64,000 nucleotides of DNA from Haloarchaeobius sp. FL176 (GCF_024609245.1 NZ_JANJYH010000004.1:353248-417247); one strand, 5' to 3'. Shown: positions 52,772-62,224, counted from the first letter of the stretch. Program-made: numbers and translations. The notes: generated by a model from the letters alone, not told the origin.

Positions 52772-54721
52772 GTCGGCGCGAAGACGGCCGACGCGCTGGC
52801 CGAACTCGACGACCCCGAGGCGGCGTTGCGGGCGGGCGACGTGGCGACGCTCTCGCGCGCACCGGGCGTTTCCGAGGGGCGAGCCGCACGCATCGCGCGG
52901 GCGGCCATCCGGACCGAACACGACGACCCCGGTGGCTTCCTCGCGACCGACCGCGCCCGGGAGGTGTACCGGGCGATGCTCGGCGAGCTCAAGGCCCGGA
53001 CCGTGACGGACTACGGGGCCAAGCGGATGGAGACGTTCTACCCGAGCGCGGCACAGTCACGGATCGACGAGGTGCGAGAGTTCACCGAGCGCGCGATGGA
53101 CCGGGACGTGAGCGACGACGTGCTCGACGCGCTGGCGGGGGTCGAACCGCTCACGGACCCGCGGGACGTGTCGGTTCGGGACCGCTGTCTGGCGACGACC
53201 GACGGGGAGACGTACGCGACTGCACGGGAGGCGATTCCCGAACTGCCGGTCGAGGTCGTCGACGACGCGCGGGGCCTGGCGGACCTCGCGCGGGGGTACT
53301 CGACGGTCATCGCGCTGGACGAGACGTTCGCCGGTGTCGAGGTCGAGGGGGACGTGCGGGTCGAACCGAACGCGCTGTCGAACCCCGTGGAGGTCGTCCC
53401 GGAGCGTGCGCTTTCCTTCTTCGCGACGAACCGGGACCGCATCCGGGCGGCCATCGCGGTCCATCGCGCGGCCGACCTCGACGCACCGTGTGACCTCGAC
53501 GCGCTCGAGGACGCGCTCTCGGGGCTGACCGGAGACGGCGGCATCGCGGGCGACGCGGAGGTCGACCGGCTCGCGACCGCGCTCGACGACCTCGACGCCG
53601 CGGTCGGGATGGCCGAGAACGTCGCCAACGACCGGCTGCGGGAGGCAATCGAGGAGCGCGACGTGACCATCGAGGGCGCGGACCTGCTCTCGCTGGTCGA
53701 GCGCGGTGCTGGCGTGGACTCGCTGCTCTCGCGCGAACTCGCCGACGAGTACGCCGACGCGGTCGACGCCGCGCGGGACCACCTCGTCGAGAATCTCGAC
53801 CTCGACACGGGCGAGGCCGAGGTCGCGCGACGGGCGTTCGGCGACGAGCCGACGTACCCCGTGGACCACGACGAGACCGTCGTCTCCCGGCTCCGCGAGG
53901 ACCTCACCGCGGCGAAGGAGCGACGCGAGACACGGCTGAAGCGGGAGCTGGCCGACGAACTCGCGGACCGCCGGCCGGACGCCGAAGCGCTCGTGGGGGC
54001 CGCACTCGAACTCGACGTGGCGCTCGCCGTCGCGCGGTTCGCCGACGACTACGACTGCACGCTGCCGACGTTCGAGGGCGAGGGCGTCGCCATCGAGGGC
54101 GGGCGCTCGCTCCTGCTCGACGTGCCCCACGACGAGGTCGACCCGGTCGACTACGGCATCGAGAGCGTGGCGCTGCTCTCGGGTGTCAACTCGGGTGGGA
54201 AGACGTCGACGCTTGACCTCGTTGCGAGCGTGGTCGTCCTCGCGCAGATGGGGCTGCCCGTTCCGGCGGAGTCGGTGCGGCTCCAGCGGTTCTCGTCGCT
54301 GCACTACCACGCGAAGACCCAGGGAACACTCGACGCGGGCGCGTTCGAGTCCACGGTCCGGGAGTTCGCCGACGTGGCCGACGGCGGCGCGGACTCGCTG
54401 GTTCTCGTCGACGAGCTGGAGTCCATCACGGAGCCGGGGGCGTCGGCGAAGATCATCGCTGGCATCCTCGAGGCGCTCGACGAGAACGGCGCGTCGGCGG
54501 TGTTCGTCTCCCACCTCGCGGGCGAGATACGCGAGACGGCGAACTTCGAGGTGACAGTGGACGGTATCGAGGCGGTCGGGCTGGTCGACGGCGAGCTCGT
54601 CGTGAACCGGTCGCCAGTGAAGGACCACCTCGCGCGCTCGACGCCTGAGCTCATCGTCGAGAAGCTCGCCGGTGAGTCCGACGCCACGTTCTACGACCGG
54701 CTGCTGGAGAAGTTCGAGTGA
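52748..54721 (+). CDS. MutS-family DNA-structure-specific ATPase with N-terminal HhH
   Basis: This 657-residue protein has two helix-hairpin-helix motifs at 1-60 (MELSAIPGVGAKTADALAEL, SRAPGVSEGRAARIA), an acidic helical middle, and a MutS ATPase domain from about 440. Walker A is GVNSGGKTSTLD at 479-490, and Walker B is in SLVLVDELESITEPGASAKI followed by AVFVSHLAGEI. The mismatch-recognition domain of MutS1 is absent, so it resembles the MutS2/MutS5-like group that acts on recombination intermediates. Confidence 0.88.
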   Translation: MELSAIPGVGAKTADALAELDDPEAALRAGDVATLSRAPGVSEGRAARIARAAIRTEHDDPGGFLATDRAREVYRAMLGELKARTVTDYGAKRMETFYPSAAQSRIDEVREFTERAMDRDVSDDVLDALAGVEPLTDPRDVSVRDRCLATTDGETYATAREAIPELPVEVVDDARGLADLARGYSTVIALDETFAGVEVEGDVRVEPNALSNPVEVVPERALSFFATNRDRIRAAIAVHRAADLDAPCDLDALEDALSGLTGDGGIAGDAEVDRLATALDDLDAAVGMAENVANDRLREAIEERDVTIEGADLLSLVERGAGVDSLLSRELADEYADAVDAARDHLVENLDLDTGEAEVARRAFGDEPTYPVDHDETVVSRLREDLTAAKERRETRLKRELADELADRRPDAEALVGAALELDVALAVARFADDYDCTLPTFEGEGVAIEGGRSLLLDVPHDEVDPVDYGIESVALLSGVNSGGKTSTLDLVASVVVLAQMGLPVPAESVRLQRFSSLHYHAKTQGTLDAGAFESTVREFADVADGGADSLVLVDELESITEPGASAKIIAGILEALDENGASAVFVSHLAGEIRETANFEVTVDGIEAVGLVDGELVVNRSPVKDHLARSTPELIVEKLAGESDATFYDRLLEKFE

Positions 54722-54815
54722 GGCCGCGGCCGGGGGTCGGGCGTGTCGGCCGATTTCGAGCGTCTGACGCGAGTCTGCCGAAGGACTAAGTACTCAGCGT
54801 AGCGTGGTGAAAGTG

Positions 54816-55946
54816 ATGGCAGAGGACCCTCCAGACGAGGGAATGCTGGGCTGGGACGAGTCCGTCTTCCGCAACGAGCGGGTGTTCGAGATCGACTACG
54901 TCCCCGAGACGTTCAAACACCGCGAGACACAGACGCAGAGCCTGCAGTACGTCCTTCGTCCCGCCGTCAGGGGGTCCCGTCCCCTCAACGCCGTCGTCCG
55001 CGGGCCGCCCGGCACCGGGAAGACGACCGCCGTCCAGAAGCTGTTCTCGGAGCTCCAGGCGGAGACCAGCGACGTGCGCACCGTCCGCGTGAACTGTCAG
55101 ATGAACGCGACGCGCTACTCGGTGTTCTCCCGGCTGTTCGAGGGGATGTTCGACTACGAGCCGCCCGCCTCGGGCATCTCATTCAAGAAGCTGTTCTCGC
55201 AGGTGACCGAACGGCTCGTCGACGAGGACGAGGTGCTCGTCGTCGCGCTCGACGACGTGAACTACCTGTTCTACGAGAGCGAGGCCTCCGACACGCTGTA
55301 CTCGCTGCTCCGGGCCCACGAGGAGCACTCCGGCGCGCGTATCGGCGTCATCGTCGTCTCCTCGGACCCGAACCTGAACGTGATGGACGAGCTCGACTCC
55401 CGCGTGCAGTCCGTCTTCCGGCCCGAGGACATCTACTTCCCGCCGTATGACGAGGGCGAGATCGTCGAGATCCTCCGCGAGCGCGTCAAACGCGGCTTCC
55501 AGGACGACGTGATTCCGGCACCGATCCTCGACCTCGTCGCCGATTTCACCGCCGACACCGGCGACCTGCGCGTCGGCATCGACCTGCTCCGGCGGGCCGG
55601 CCTTCACGCCGAGATGCGCGCCGCCCGAACTGTCGAGGAGCAGGACGTGAAAGCCGCCTACGAGAAGTCGAAGTACGTCCACCTCCGGCGCTCGCTGGAG
55701 GGGCTGAGCGAGTCCGAGCTCGCGCTCGTCGAGGTCATCGCCGAGTACGAGGGCGAACGCGCCGGCGAGGTGTACGAGCGGTTCCACGAGCGGACCGGCC
55801 TCGGCTACACGCGATACTCCGAGATAGTCAACAAGCTCGACGACCTCGGCATCGTCGAGACCGAGTACGCCGAGGTCGAGGGTCGCGGCCGGTCGCGGGA
55901 GCTGACGCTTGAGTACGACCGCGAGGCTGTGTTGGACCGATTGTAA
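54816..55946 (+). CDS. Orc1/Cdc6-family replication initiator-like AAA+ ATPase
   Basis: This 376-residue protein has Walker A GPPGTGKTT at 63-71, an AAA+ core, sensor-2 region GDLRVGIDLLRRAGLHA, and a C-terminal winged helix (GERAGEVYERFHERTGLGYT, RELTLEYDREAVL). The Walker B reads VALDDVN, so the usual catalytic Glu of D-E is Asp (146-147). Haloarchaea carry many Orc paralogs, and most are not tied to an active origin. The ATG at 54816 is preferred to a GTG at 54804. Confidence 0.92.
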   Translation: MAEDPPDEGMLGWDESVFRNERVFEIDYVPETFKHRETQTQSLQYVLRPAVRGSRPLNAVVRGPPGTGKTTAVQKLFSELQAETSDVRTVRVNCQMNATRYSVFSRLFEGMFDYEPPASGISFKKLFSQVTERLVDEDEVLVVALDDVNYLFYESEASDTLYSLLRAHEEHSGARIGVIVVSSDPNLNVMDELDSRVQSVFRPEDIYFPPYDEGEIVEILRERVKRGFQDDVIPAPILDLVADFTADTGDLRVGIDLLRRAGLHAEMRAARTVEEQDVKAAYEKSKYVHLRRSLEGLSESELALVEVIAEYEGERAGEVYERFHERTGLGYTRYSEIVNKLDDLGIVETEYAEVEGRGRSRELTLEYDREAVLDRL

Positions 55947-56563
55947 CTTCTGTCCCCCGGTGGTTCTGGTTCGTTCGCATGCTCGATAGCCGGTGCTCTC
56001 CGCCACTCCCCGTCCAACCGGTGGCGCGCGGCCCGCGAGCGTGCCGAGCGGTGCGCGGTTCGGAGCGAGCGCTAGCGAGTGAGACGCGATGCGAACGTGG
56101 AGCGTGCGACCCGTGAGCGCAAGCGAGGCCGGCGTGCAGACACCCGTGCGAGGGACGCGAAGCGCAGGGAGCTTGCGACCGAGCATCGCAGTCGGCTGGG
56201 GAGGTTCGAGGTGCGGTGCGGTCGGGTGGGGCTTTCTGGTTGTTCGTGGTGTCAGTAATCTCCACGAGGGACCGATGTTTCCGGCTGTCCACGGAACGAG
56301 GAAGTTCCCGAGACGACCACCACACACGGCTTCGCACGCTGACCGAAGGCTTTTGCCCGACTAACAGAAACGTCAGGGTATGGCATCCGAATCCCGCCAT
56401 CGTGGTATCGCACCGGAGCAGGCTGGCGACACCCCGGGGTTCGGCTTTTTTGCGCCGGCGTGAGCGTGGCGGACTCGGTGATGGGCACCACGACGACCCG
56501 CAGCCGACGAAATCGCGCGCTCCTCCGGAATAGCTAACTGCAAGACGCGAGCATCCACCACCA
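55947..56563. other. 617-nt intergenic region with a biased GCG/AGCG-rich block
   Basis: The stretch 56020-56215 is made of short purine-rich words (GAGCG, GCGAG, GCGAAGCGC) and holds no believable gene; the short ORFs lack starts or family features. Its composition resembles the decayed spacer at 1855-1890. I looked for origin-type repeats beside the Orc gene and saw none. A TATA-like ATAGCTAAC near 56531 may serve pheS. Confidence 0.5.
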
Positions 56564-58078
56564 ATGCAACTACCAGGGACACAGGTTTCGGTACTCGAAG
56601 CCGCGAGCGCCACCGACGCGAGGTCGGTGACGGCGCTGGCCGACGAGCTCGGGGCAAAGCCCGAGACGGTCGTCGGCGCGGTGTTCGAGCTCGAGAATCG
56701 TTGCCTCCTCACGGTCGAGGAGCGAACCGAGAAACGAGTCGCGCTCACCGACGAGGGTGAGACGTACGTCGAGTCCGGGCTGCCGGAGGTACGACTCTAC
56801 CGGGCGGCCGTCGAGGCCGGCGCCACCGACGACGCGATATCGATGGGCCAGGCCATCGGCGCGTCCGGGCTGGAGGGCGACGCGGTCGACATCGCGCTGG
56901 CGAACTACGCCCGGAAGGGCTACGGCAGCATCGAGTCGGGCGAGCTGACCGCGGACCCGGATGCGGACCCCGACGCGGACGGGGAGGCGACGGTGCTGAC
57001 CGCGCTGGCGGACGGGCCCGTTGACGCCGAGGACATCGAGGAGTCGGTGCTCGACCAGCTCGTGAGCCGTGACCTCGTCACCGTCTCGGAGTCGACCGAG
57101 CGACTGGTCACGCTGACCGACGAGGGCGTGACGGCACTGATGGAGGGCGTCGAGGAGAGCGAGACGGTCGGCCAGCTCACCCCCGAACTGCTGACCAGCG
57201 GCGACTGGCAGGATGTCGAGTTCACCGAGTACAACGTCGAGGCCGACGCGGAGACGCGCTACGGCGGCAAGAAGCACATCCTGCGACAGACGGCCGACCG
57301 CGTGAAGGACGTGCTGGTCGGGATGGGCTTTCAGGAGATGGAGGGCCCGCACGCCGACGCGGAGTTCTGGATCAACGACTGCCTGTTCATGCCTCAGGAC
57401 CACCCGGCCCGGACCCACTGGGACCAGTTCGCACTGGACGTGCCGCCGATGCAGGACCTCCCCGCGGAGCTCGTCGACCGGGTCGAGGACGCCCACAGAA
57501 ACGGTGTCGGCGAGGACGGCGACGGCTACCACTCGCCGTGGACCGAGGAGGTGGCTCGCGGCGTCGACCTGCGCGGGCACACCACCTCGCTGTCGATGCG
57601 CTACCTCTCCGGGCTGGCCGAGGGGGAGCTGGAACCGCCACAGCGGTACTTCAGCGTGGAGAAGGTGTACCGGAACGACACGCTCGACGCGACCCACCTG
57701 CTGGAGTTCTTCCAGATCGAGGGCTGGGTGATGGCCGAGGACCTCTCCGTGCGTGACCTGATGGGGACGTTCACGGAGTTCTACGAGCAGTTCGGCATCA
57801 CCGACCTGCAGTTCAAGCCCCACTACAACCCGTACACGGAGCCGAGCTTCGAGCTGTTCGGCGAGCACCCCGAGACAGGCGAGATCGTCGAGATAGGGAA
57901 CTCGGGTATCTTCCGCGAGGAGGTGCTCCGCCCGCTCGGCGTCGACTGCGACGTGATGGCCTGGGGGCTCGCGCTGGAGCGGCTGCTGATGCTCACCCAC
58001 GGCTTCGAGGACATCCGCGACGTGCACGGGACGCTCGTCGACCTTGATTTCCTGCGGACCGAGGAGGTGGTGCACTGA
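56564..58078 (+). CDS. pheS: Phenylalanyl-tRNA synthetase alpha subunit
   Basis: This is the catalytic subunit of the alpha2-beta2 class II enzyme, 504 residues, the archaeal length. The first 200 residues are winged-helix-like domains (AATDARSVTALADELGAKPE-type), followed by the class II core with GMGFQEMEGPHADAEFWIND (motif 1), FSVEKVYRNDTLDATHLLEF (motif 2) and CDVMAWGLALERLLML (motif 3). It overlaps pheT by one base (TGATG), so the two are translated together. Confidence 0.98.
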   Translation: MQLPGTQVSVLEAASATDARSVTALADELGAKPETVVGAVFELENRCLLTVEERTEKRVALTDEGETYVESGLPEVRLYRAAVEAGATDDAISMGQAIGASGLEGDAVDIALANYARKGYGSIESGELTADPDADPDADGEATVLTALADGPVDAEDIEESVLDQLVSRDLVTVSESTERLVTLTDEGVTALMEGVEESETVGQLTPELLTSGDWQDVEFTEYNVEADAETRYGGKKHILRQTADRVKDVLVGMGFQEMEGPHADAEFWINDCLFMPQDHPARTHWDQFALDVPPMQDLPAELVDRVEDAHRNGVGEDGDGYHSPWTEEVARGVDLRGHTTSLSMRYLSGLAEGELEPPQRYFSVEKVYRNDTLDATHLLEFFQIEGWVMAEDLSVRDLMGTFTEFYEQFGITDLQFKPHYNPYTEPSFELFGEHPETGEIVEIGNSGIFREEVLRPLGVDCDVMAWGLALERLLMLTHGFEDIRDVHGTLVDLDFLRTEEVVH

Positions 58079-59841
58079 TGCCCGTCGTCGACGTCGACCC
58101 CGACGCGCTGCGCCGGTTCACCGGCCACGACGAGAAAGACGACGCGGAGCTCAAAGAGGACCTGTTCGGCCTCGGGCTGGAGTTCGAGGGCGAGACGGAG
58201 GACGGCGAGTTCCAGCTCGAGTTCGCACCGGACCGGCTCGACCGGCTCTCGGTCGAGGGCGTCGCGCGTAGCCTGCGCTACCAGTACGGCGACGACCGCG
58301 GCGTCTACGTGCCGAACACGAACGACCCCGACTGGACCATCGAGGTCGATCCGTCCGTGCCCGACGAGCGACCGTTCGTCACCGGCGCGGTCATCCGGGA
58401 CGTGAACCTCGACGAAGCCGCGCTCGACTCGCTCATCCAGCTGCAGGAGAAGCTCCACGCGACGATGGGCCGGAAGCGTGTCAAGGGCGCCATTGGCATC
58501 CACGACCTGACGATGCTCAAGGGCCGGCTCGCCAGCGAGGAGGCCGGCAACAGCATCCAGTACGTCGGTGTCGAGCCCGACGAGGACCGGTTCGTCCCGC
58601 TCGACAGCGACCGCGAACTCACCCCGGGCGAGGTGCTCACCGAGCACCAGACTGGCAAGGAGTACGCCGATATCGTCGCCGACTACGAGCGCTACCCCGC
58701 CATCTACGACGACATCGGGTTGTTCTCGTTCCCGCCGGTCATCAACGGCCGCCGGACCGAGGTCGACACCGACTCGCGGGACCTGTTCGTCGAGATGACC
58801 GGAACGGACCAGTGGACCATCGACAAGATGCTGAACATCGTCTGCTACGCGCTCGACGCCCGCGGGGCGACCGTCGAGGAGGTCACCGTCGACTACCCCG
58901 ACGACCCCGTCTACGCCGACGAGAGCGTCGAGCGCGTCGACCCCGGCGTCGACGTCGTCCGCCCCGACCTCTCGACCAGCGAGAAGCACGTCACCCACGA
59001 CCGCATCGAGGGGCTGCTCGGCGTCAACTTCGACCCCGACGAGGTCGTCGACCTGCTCGAACGGGCGGGACTCGACGCCGCAACCGAAGAGACCGACGAC
59101 GGCGCGCTCGGGTACCGGGTGGCCGTCCCGCCGTACCGCGTCGACGTGCTCCATCCCCTCGACATCGTCGACGACGTGGGCCGTGCGTACGGCTTCAACG
59201 AGCTGGACCCCCAGTACCCCGAAGTCGGGACGGTCGGCGGCCGGCACGACCGCTCGACCCTCGAGGACGCCGTGCGCGAGCAGCTCGTGGGACTGGGCTT
59301 CACCGACCTGCTCAACTTCCACATGACCAACGAGGCGGAGAACTACGAGCGGATGCGTGTCAACCCCGACGAGGACGACTGCCTCGGCGCGGGCGAGCCC
59401 GTCACCATCACCGAGCCATACAGCGAGGACTACACCATGGTCCGGACGTGGGCGCTCCCGTCGCTCGCGATGGTGCTCGAGAACAACACCCACCGCTCGT
59501 ACCCCCAGGACATCGCCGAGGTCGGCTTCGCCGCCGAGTACGATGCCAGCGAGGACAGCTACGTCGCCGAGCGCCAGACGGTCGCCGGCGCCCTCGCCCG
59601 CCACGACGCCTCCTACGAGGACGCGAAGGCCGTCCTGCAGTCACTTGCGCGTGACTTCGACGTCGAACTGGAGACGCCGCGAACCGAGCACCCGTCGTTC
59701 ATCGACGGGCGCACCGCGAGCGTCGTGATGGACGGCGAGGCCGTGGGCGTCGTCGGTGAACTCCACCCCGCCGTGCTCGTCGAGCACGACCTGGAGCTGC
59801 CCGTCGTGGCGTTCGAGTTCGGCCTTGAGGCGCTGAAGTAG
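58078..59841 (+). CDS. pheT: Phenylalanyl-tRNA synthetase beta subunit
   Basis: The 587-residue beta subunit of archaeal/eukaryal type is shorter than the bacterial form and lacks its EMAP and FDX domains. It contains the B3/4 editing region (IGLFSFPPVINGRRTEVDTD), B5 (RVAVPPYRVDVLHPLDIVDD), and a C-terminal catalytic-like domain (TLEDAVREQLVGLGFTDLLN, EVGFAAEYD). The end is FGLEALK. Confidence 0.97.
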   Translation: MPVVDVDPDALRRFTGHDEKDDAELKEDLFGLGLEFEGETEDGEFQLEFAPDRLDRLSVEGVARSLRYQYGDDRGVYVPNTNDPDWTIEVDPSVPDERPFVTGAVIRDVNLDEAALDSLIQLQEKLHATMGRKRVKGAIGIHDLTMLKGRLASEEAGNSIQYVGVEPDEDRFVPLDSDRELTPGEVLTEHQTGKEYADIVADYERYPAIYDDIGLFSFPPVINGRRTEVDTDSRDLFVEMTGTDQWTIDKMLNIVCYALDARGATVEEVTVDYPDDPVYADESVERVDPGVDVVRPDLSTSEKHVTHDRIEGLLGVNFDPDEVVDLLERAGLDAATEETDDGALGYRVAVPPYRVDVLHPLDIVDDVGRAYGFNELDPQYPEVGTVGGRHDRSTLEDAVREQLVGLGFTDLLNFHMTNEAENYERMRVNPDEDDCLGAGEPVTITEPYSEDYTMVRTWALPSLAMVLENNTHRSYPQDIAEVGFAAEYDASEDSYVAERQTVAGALARHDASYEDAKAVLQSLARDFDVELETPRTEHPSFIDGRTASVVMDGEAVGVVGELHPAVLVEHDLELPVVAFEFGLEALK

Positions 59842-60079
59842 GGTTTCGACGCTGGTCTTCCGGCTTCGTCCGTTGTTCGTTGTTCCTCGAGAGGAGTACT
59901 GGTGACGAGAACAGTCAGAAAGTCTCGAGCTTCTCGACTCCCGCGTCTCGTGACCGCTCCTCGTGCCTGCGGTCCTCAGGTGGTCGGGGCTCATCGAGAA
60001 CCTCGCTCCTTTCAGCCCTCCCCTCGCGACCGCACCTTACGCCTCCCCAGCGTCCTGCGCTTCTCGCTCCGCTGTCGTT

Positions 60080-60270
60080 CGAAAATCGAGGATTTTCGTG
60101 ATGTCGCCAGAACGCGGGGCGTTCTGGCTGCTAACCGGAATCCGGAGGATCCCGGTGATGACGAGAGAGCTTTGCTCTCTCGAACCACGATGCTCGTCTC
60201 TCGCACGTGCCTGACTCGCGCACCTCGCTGTCGCTCGGCACGTTCGGCAGCCTGAGAGCTTCGCTCTCAC
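60080..60270. repeat. Array of five triloop hairpins between pheT and pyrD
   Basis: Five inverted repeats with unrelated arms but identical 3-nt loops: 60080-60098 (CGAAAATC, loop GAG); 60106-60128 (GCCAGAACGC, loop GGG); 60134-60156 (ACCGGAATCC, loop GGA, one mismatch); 60162-60182 (CGAGAGAGC, loop TTT); and 60253-60269 (TGAGAGC, loop TTC). The two genes converge here, so the array may terminate both. Nothing else is seen between 59842 and 60345. Confidence 0.8.
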
Positions 60271-60345
60271 TGGCCATCGGAACCGCGGTGCGATTCCGAG
60301 ACAGCCGCGCGGCAGTCGGTTGGTTCAGAATCGCCGACAGGTAGC

Positions 60346-61401
60346 TCAGAGGTCCGCGCCCACCGCATCCTCGACCGAGTCGAAGCCGTCGCGTTCGAGC
60401 AGGTCGAGCAGCCCCTCGTTGATGTCGCGCGCCAGACCGGGTCCCTCGTAGACGAGCGCGGTGTAGAGCTGAACGAGGGAGGCCCCGGCGCGGATCTTCC
60501 GGTAGGCGTCCTCGGCGGAGCCGACGCCACCGACGCCGACGACGGGGACGTCCACGCGCTCGGCGACGAAACGGACCATCTCCGTGGCGCGGTCCTCGAT
60601 GGGGGCACCGGAGAGGCCGCCCGTCTCGTCCGCGTCCGGGTGCGTGAGCGACTCCGGGCGCTCGGTCGTGGTGTTCGCGGCGACGACGCCGTCGAGCCCC
60701 AGCTCGTCGACGAGGTCGAGCGCGGTCTCGACGGCTGGTTCGGGGAGGTCCGGCGAGAGTTTGACCAGGAGCGGCTCCGCGCCCGCGTCGACGAGTCCGC
60801 CGAGGATAGCCGCCATCTCGTCACGGTTCTGGAGGTCGCGGAAGCCCTCCGAGTTCGGGCAAGATACGTTGACGACACAGAAGTCGGCGGCGTCGCCCAC
60901 GCGTTCGTAGGTGTAGCGGTAGTCTGCGGGTGCCTCCTCGGTCGGGGTGTGTTCGGACTTGGCGAGGTTCACCCCAACCGGGATGTCGGGGAGGTCGGAC
61001 TCGTGGAGCCGCCGGCCCACGCGGTCCGCGCCCTGATTGTTCAGCCCCATGCGGTTGATGATCGCGCGGTCGCTCGGCAGGCGGAACATGCGTGGCCGGG
61101 AGTTACCGGGCTGGGCCTCCGCGGTGACGCCCCCGACCTCGACGTGGCCGAAGCCCAGCGCGGCCACCGCGCGTGGTACCTCCGCGTTCTTGTCGAAGCC
61201 CGCGGCGACGCCGACTGGGTTCGGGAACGACTGGCCGAACGCGTCGACGGTGAGTCTGTCGTCGGTGACGGTGTATCGACGTGCGAGGAGCCGTTCGACC
61301 GGCGTCCCCTGGACGGCCGCCAGGCCACTGTGGACGGTCTCGTGGGCGGTCTCGGCGTCAAGACGGAACAGGAGTGGTCTCGCGACGTCGTACGCGTCCA
61401 T
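60346..61401 (-). CDS. pyrD: Dihydroorotate dehydrogenase (class 2, quinone-linked)
   Basis: This 351-residue FMN enzyme makes orotate in pyrimidine synthesis. It has the N-terminal helical membrane-contact region of class 2 (YDVARPLLFRLDAETAHETV), PNPVGVAAGFDKNAEVPRAV, FGHVEVGGVTAEAQPGNSRP, and FCVVNVSCPNSEGFRDLQ with the catalytic serine region. ANTTTERP, GVGGVGSAEDA and QLYTALVYEGPG are also present. The ATG at 61401 was chosen over one three codons earlier. Confidence 0.96.
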   Translation of the reverse strand: MDAYDVARPLLFRLDAETAHETVHSGLAAVQGTPVERLLARRYTVTDDRLTVDAFGQSFPNPVGVAAGFDKNAEVPRAVAALGFGHVEVGGVTAEAQPGNSRPRMFRLPSDRAIINRMGLNNQGADRVGRRLHESDLPDIPVGVNLAKSEHTPTEEAPADYRYTYERVGDAADFCVVNVSCPNSEGFRDLQNRDEMAAILGGLVDAGAEPLLVKLSPDLPEPAVETALDLVDELGLDGVVAANTTTERPESLTHPDADETGGLSGAPIEDRATEMVRFVAERVDVPVVGVGGVGSAEDAYRKIRAGASLVQLYTALVYEGPGLARDINEGLLDLLERDGFDSVEDAVGADL

Positions 61402-61464
61402 GTGGCACAAAGCGGCACGGCTGCGGGTAAATCTCTCGAAACAGCCGTCGAGGATGGTACGGCG

Positions 61465-61662
61465 TTAGAACTCGTGTTCGACTTCGTCTTGGTCTGCCTT
61501 CTGGATGATTATCTTGTCCTCGCGCACGCGGACGAACACTTCGTCGCCGATATCCATGCCTGCGACTGCGAGCTCGTCCTCGTGGAGGTTGATGTGGACG
61601 TTGTGGTACTCGCCGTTCTCGTCTTTGGCGCCACTCGGACTCAACTTCTTTTTCCGTACCAT
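61465..61662 (-). CDS. AbrB/MazE-like small DNA-binding protein
   Basis: This 65-residue protein starts MVRKKKLSPSGAKDENGEYH and has the swapped-hairpin look of AbrB-type proteins (MDIGDEVFVRVREDKIIIQK). It is probably a DNA-binding regulator. The TATA-like CTTAAGTATATCC (61693-61705) is 31-43 nt upstream. It is divergent from the MC1 gene. The assignment is by fold-like pattern only. Confidence 0.7.
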   Translation of the reverse strand: MVRKKKLSPSGAKDENGEYHNVHINLHEDELAVAGMDIGDEVFVRVREDKIIIQKADQDEVEHEF

Positions 61663-61692
61663 CGAGGTAGTCTATCTCGTGTGTTCGCCATA

Positions 61693-61862
61693 GGATATAC
61701 TTAAGTGTTTTCTACGCGTTGGCGGCAGAGAGCACCGCGGGCGAGAGTTTCCGCAGCATGAAACCGCGGGAAATCGGGGTTTCGACCGACGGAATCCACC
61801 CTGCTACCGGGCGCTGCTTATAAACACATCGTCGCCGTCTCCCGTTTTTGGGGATATATTTA
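61693..61862. promoter_or_regulatory. Divergent promoters for the AbrB-like and MC1 genes
   Basis: CTTAAGTATATCC on the minus strand (61693-61705) serves the AbrB-like gene. On the plus strand GATATATTTA (61853-61862) is 39-48 nt before the MC1 ATG, and a further CTTATAAAC sits at 61817-61825, so MC1 may have tandem promoters. Confidence 0.5.
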
Positions 61863-61900
61863 TGGTGGGGCGTGCGCTCAATGAGCATGGAGGGACAATC

Positions 61901-62206
61901 ATGGTACGTGAAGATGGTAAGCGAAACTTTGCGCTGCGCGAGGACAGTGGCGAGGAGAGCGTCTTCTCAGGCAACACCCCACGACAGGCTGCACTGAAAG
62001 CGGCCCGTCGTCTCGACCCCGCGTCGAGCGAGGATGCAGCTGATCGAACCGAGATTCGGCTCCGCGAGAAAGGAACCGACAAGGTCCACATCTACGATGG
62101 CTGGGCCTGGAACGAGACGGCTCCGGACGACAAACCGGACTGGATGCCCGAGGAGATCACGGAAGCGAACGTCTCGAAGCAGGGCATCGAGCACCTCGAG
62201 GACTGA
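61901..62206 (+). CDS. MC1-family non-histone chromosomal protein
   Basis: This 101-residue DNA-bending chromatin protein starts MVREDGKRNFALREDSGEES and contains FSGNTPRQAALKAARRLD and VHIYDGWAWNE, the MC1 core. It is more acidic than the methanogen proteins, as usual in halophiles. The ATG at 61901 matches the family N-terminus. Its position next to a ribosomal RNA operon is worth noting. Confidence 0.92.
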   Translation: MVREDGKRNFALREDSGEESVFSGNTPRQAALKAARRLDPASSEDAADRTEIRLREKGTDKVHIYDGWAWNETAPDDKPDWMPEEITEANVSKQGIEHLED

Positions 62207-62224
62207 GTCACTCCTTCATCGCTC

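Noticed and set aside
54722..56563. Possible replication origin around the Orc/Cdc6 gene
   Set aside because: I searched both flanks for repeated origin-recognition boxes with a G-rich tail and for an AT-rich unwinding tract, and found neither.
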